The translations under genes and the position numbers were made by a program. Under the pieces are notes generated by a model. The model had not been told where the DNA came from, did no database searches, and worked only from the letters and a program-made list of their open reading frames with translations. This document shows positions 62,798 through 64,000 of a stretch of 64,000 bases of DNA, piece by piece. The DNA is from Flavobacterium zepuense. GTDB taxonomy: Bacteria > Bacteroidota > Bacteroidia > Flavobacteriales > Flavobacteriaceae. The stretch covers positions 372,001-436,000 of the forward strand of contig NZ_VJVZ01000002.1 of assembly GCF_007097145.1 (NCBI RefSeq), in the 5' to 3' direction. Position 1 is the first letter of the stretch, and every line of letters begins with the position of its first letter.

Positions 62798-64000
62798 ATG
62801 AATAAAAATAATAGTTTAAAATGTCTTTTGGCGCTGCCAGCCCTGCTGCTTTTTAGTAGTGTCGCTACGGCACAGGTACAAAATGCAGATGTACTTAATG
62901 CTCCTATAGATGTGAGCAAAGATTTTGAAAATTACCTCAACACCTTTTATTTTGCCGATGAGCTTGCCTCGTTTGACCCTGGTACCGGAAAAGGGACGGT
63001 TAAATATGTAAGGTTTAATTACAAAACGCGCCAGGCTTTCAATAATATTGAGATGAAGCCGTATGTAGCGGAGCCAAACGAGTTTCCTACTACGGAATAT
63101 GAGGTTGCACCCGTTCAGCCTTTTGCCATCCAGTTTGTGAGCGACCGTACCGTAAGGATAAAAATGAGTTCGAGGCCACAGTTTAACCAGCCGGAAGAAT
63201 CGCTTATGCTGGTTAACGGTACTGCTCCCAACCACCCGGAAAGCTGGAAATATAGCAAGACAGCAACAGGCCACACTTATACCAGTAAATATGGTAAGGT
63301 AGAGATAATCGCCAAACCCTGGCATGTAAAAGTGTATGATGCTGCCGGTAAACTGCTAACATCTACCCTGCACGACGCCGATTTACAAAACACCTATACA
63401 CCTACCCTGCCGTTTGCTTACGTGCGCCGCAACAGCGATTATAGCACAAGTATGGCACCGGTGTTTAGCCTCGAGCCAGACGAAAAAATATTTGGCTGCG
63501 GGGAATCGTTTACCAACTTTAATAAGCGTGGGCAAAAGGTAATTTTGTATACCGATGATGCCAACGGCGTACAGAACGAAACCATGTACAAACCTATTCC
63601 GTTTTACATGAGCAGCCGCGGTTATGGTGTGTTTATGCATACCTCCGCACCTATTACGGTCGATTTTGGTAAGTACTACACCACTGCCAATAAAATGATG
63701 CTGGGCGACGATGTTGCCGACTTGTTTATCTTCATCGGTGAGCCGAAAGATATATTGGATGAGTATACCGACCTGACCGGTAAGGCATCGATGCCGCCGC
63801 TATGGTCGTTCGGTTTATGGATGAGCCGTATTACGTATTTCTCAGAAAAAGAAGGCCGCGAAGTAGCTAAAAACCTTAGGAAAAACAAAATACCAAGTGA
63901 TGTTATCCACTTTGATACCGGTTGGTTTGATGTAGACTGGAGAAACAATTACGAGTTTGCCTCTAAACGCTTTGACGACCCCGTTAAAATGATGTCCGAC
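62798..64000 (+). CDS. GH31 alpha-xylosidase-like glycoside hydrolase, C-terminus outside the window
   Basis: Hand-translated from ATG 62798 to the right edge, 401 residues of a family usually near 800-950. A signal peptide is present (LKCLLALPALLLFSSVATA). Visible GH31 elements: the N-terminal galactose-mutarotase-like part (about 40-250), IFGCGESFTNFNKRGQ, PIPFYMSSRGYGVFMHTSAP, and the barrel opening PPLWSFGLWMSRITYFSEKE and DVIHFDTGWFDVDW. The catalytic Asp pair lies beyond the edge. The closest functional type is the alpha-xylosidase of xyloglucan loci. It would release xylose from isoprimeverose-type oligosaccharides after GH2 has acted, feeding XylA and XylB. Confidence 0.88.
   Translation, partial: MNKNNSLKCLLALPALLLFSSVATAQVQNADVLNAPIDVSKDFENYLNTFYFADELASFDPGTGKGTVKYVRFNYKTRQAFNNIEMKPYVAEPNEFPTTEYEVAPVQPFAIQFVSDRTVRIKMSSRPQFNQPEESLMLVNGTAPNHPESWKYSKTATGHTYTSKYGKVEIIAKPWHVKVYDAAGKLLTSTLHDADLQNTYTPTLPFAYVRRNSDYSTSMAPVFSLEPDEKIFGCGESFTNFNKRGQKVILYTDDANGVQNETMYKPIPFYMSSRGYGVFMHTSAPITVDFGKYYTTANKMMLGDDVADLFIFIGEPKDILDEYTDLTGKASMPPLWSFGLWMSRITYFSEKEGREVAKNLRKNKIPSDVIHFDTGWFDVDWRNNYEFASKRFDDPVKMMSD

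Noticed and set aside
1..64000. tRNA, rRNA, integrase, transposase or phage genes
   Set aside because: I looked for cloverleaf stems, typical anticodon arms and mobile-element proteins in the gaps and ORFs and found none that I could support.

Overview
The window is 64 kb of chromosome from a member of Bacteroidota, class Flavobacteriia, most likely a Flavobacterium or close relative. Evidence for this: many secreted proteins with type IX secretion system (T9SS) type A sorting tails, a SusC/SusD pair, a hybrid two-component regulator, promoters of the Bacteroidota form (TTTG or TTG at -33, about 20 nt, TAnnTTTG at -7), and A-rich rather than Shine-Dalgarno translation starts. No rRNA, tRNA, CRISPR array, insertion sequence or prophage was recognised.

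Layout. 1-2.1 kb (minus strand): a TetR-controlled lipid operon of PaaI-type thioesterase, a 33-codon ORF and a FabF-like ketosynthase cut by the window edge. The first two and last two reading frames are joined by ATGA overlaps, and four copies of one 16-bp operator sit on the two promoters. 2.2-4.3 kb: a ribosome hibernation factor, a DeoR regulator and a deoxyribonucleotidase-like phosphatase whose promoter carries the presumed DeoR operator. 4.4-10.95 kb: a galactan/galactose operon (galM, GH53 galactanase, galK, galT, Na+/sugar symporter). 10.96-19.6 kb: an uncharacterised gene divergent from a LytS/LytTR two-component pair, an outer-membrane barrel, two AraC regulators, a secreted repeat protein, a Gfo/Idh/MocA oxidoreductase and an atypical SDR.

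19.8-31.2 kb: a hybrid two-component system of 1300 residues, then a PNGase F-like glycoamidase and two large BIG2-repeat surface proteins with T9SS tails. 31.3-35.7 kb: a visibly AT-rich accessory segment with an extragenic palindromic repeat, small secreted proteins and lipoproteins (two of them paralogues resembling Tai4-type immunity proteins), and a secreted HExxH metallopeptidase gene broken by three single-base frameshifts. 35.8-41.8 kb: envelope redox genes (DUF6029 barrel, TlpA thioredoxin, a T9SS-exported WCGPC protein, an Omp28-like lipoprotein). 42-50.8 kb: DUF1508, RidA, two Crp/Fnr regulators, a TolC/HlyD/ABC export operon whose ATPase has degenerate motifs, and a classical SDR.

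50.85 kb to the end: a xylose/xyloglucan locus. A NrtR-like Nudix regulator with a damaged Nudix box faces xylB-xylA-SusC-SusD-PKD lipoprotein, then GH2 beta-galactosidase and GH31 alpha-xylosidase (cut by the right edge). A 15-bp-arm inverted repeat covers the -33 element of the xylB promoter. The enzyme set fits galactosylated xyloglucan side chains: GH2 removes galactose, GH31 removes xylose, and XylA/XylB feed the xylose into the pentose phosphate pathway.

A recurring regulatory layout is direct repeats whose copies start exactly 21 bp apart (two helical turns), upstream of galM, in both directions between the uncharacterised gene and lytS, and upstream of the SDR-AraC operon. The same 16-bp palindromic operator also occurs in front of the nucleotidase at 3.6 kb and the oxidoreductase at 17.5 kb.
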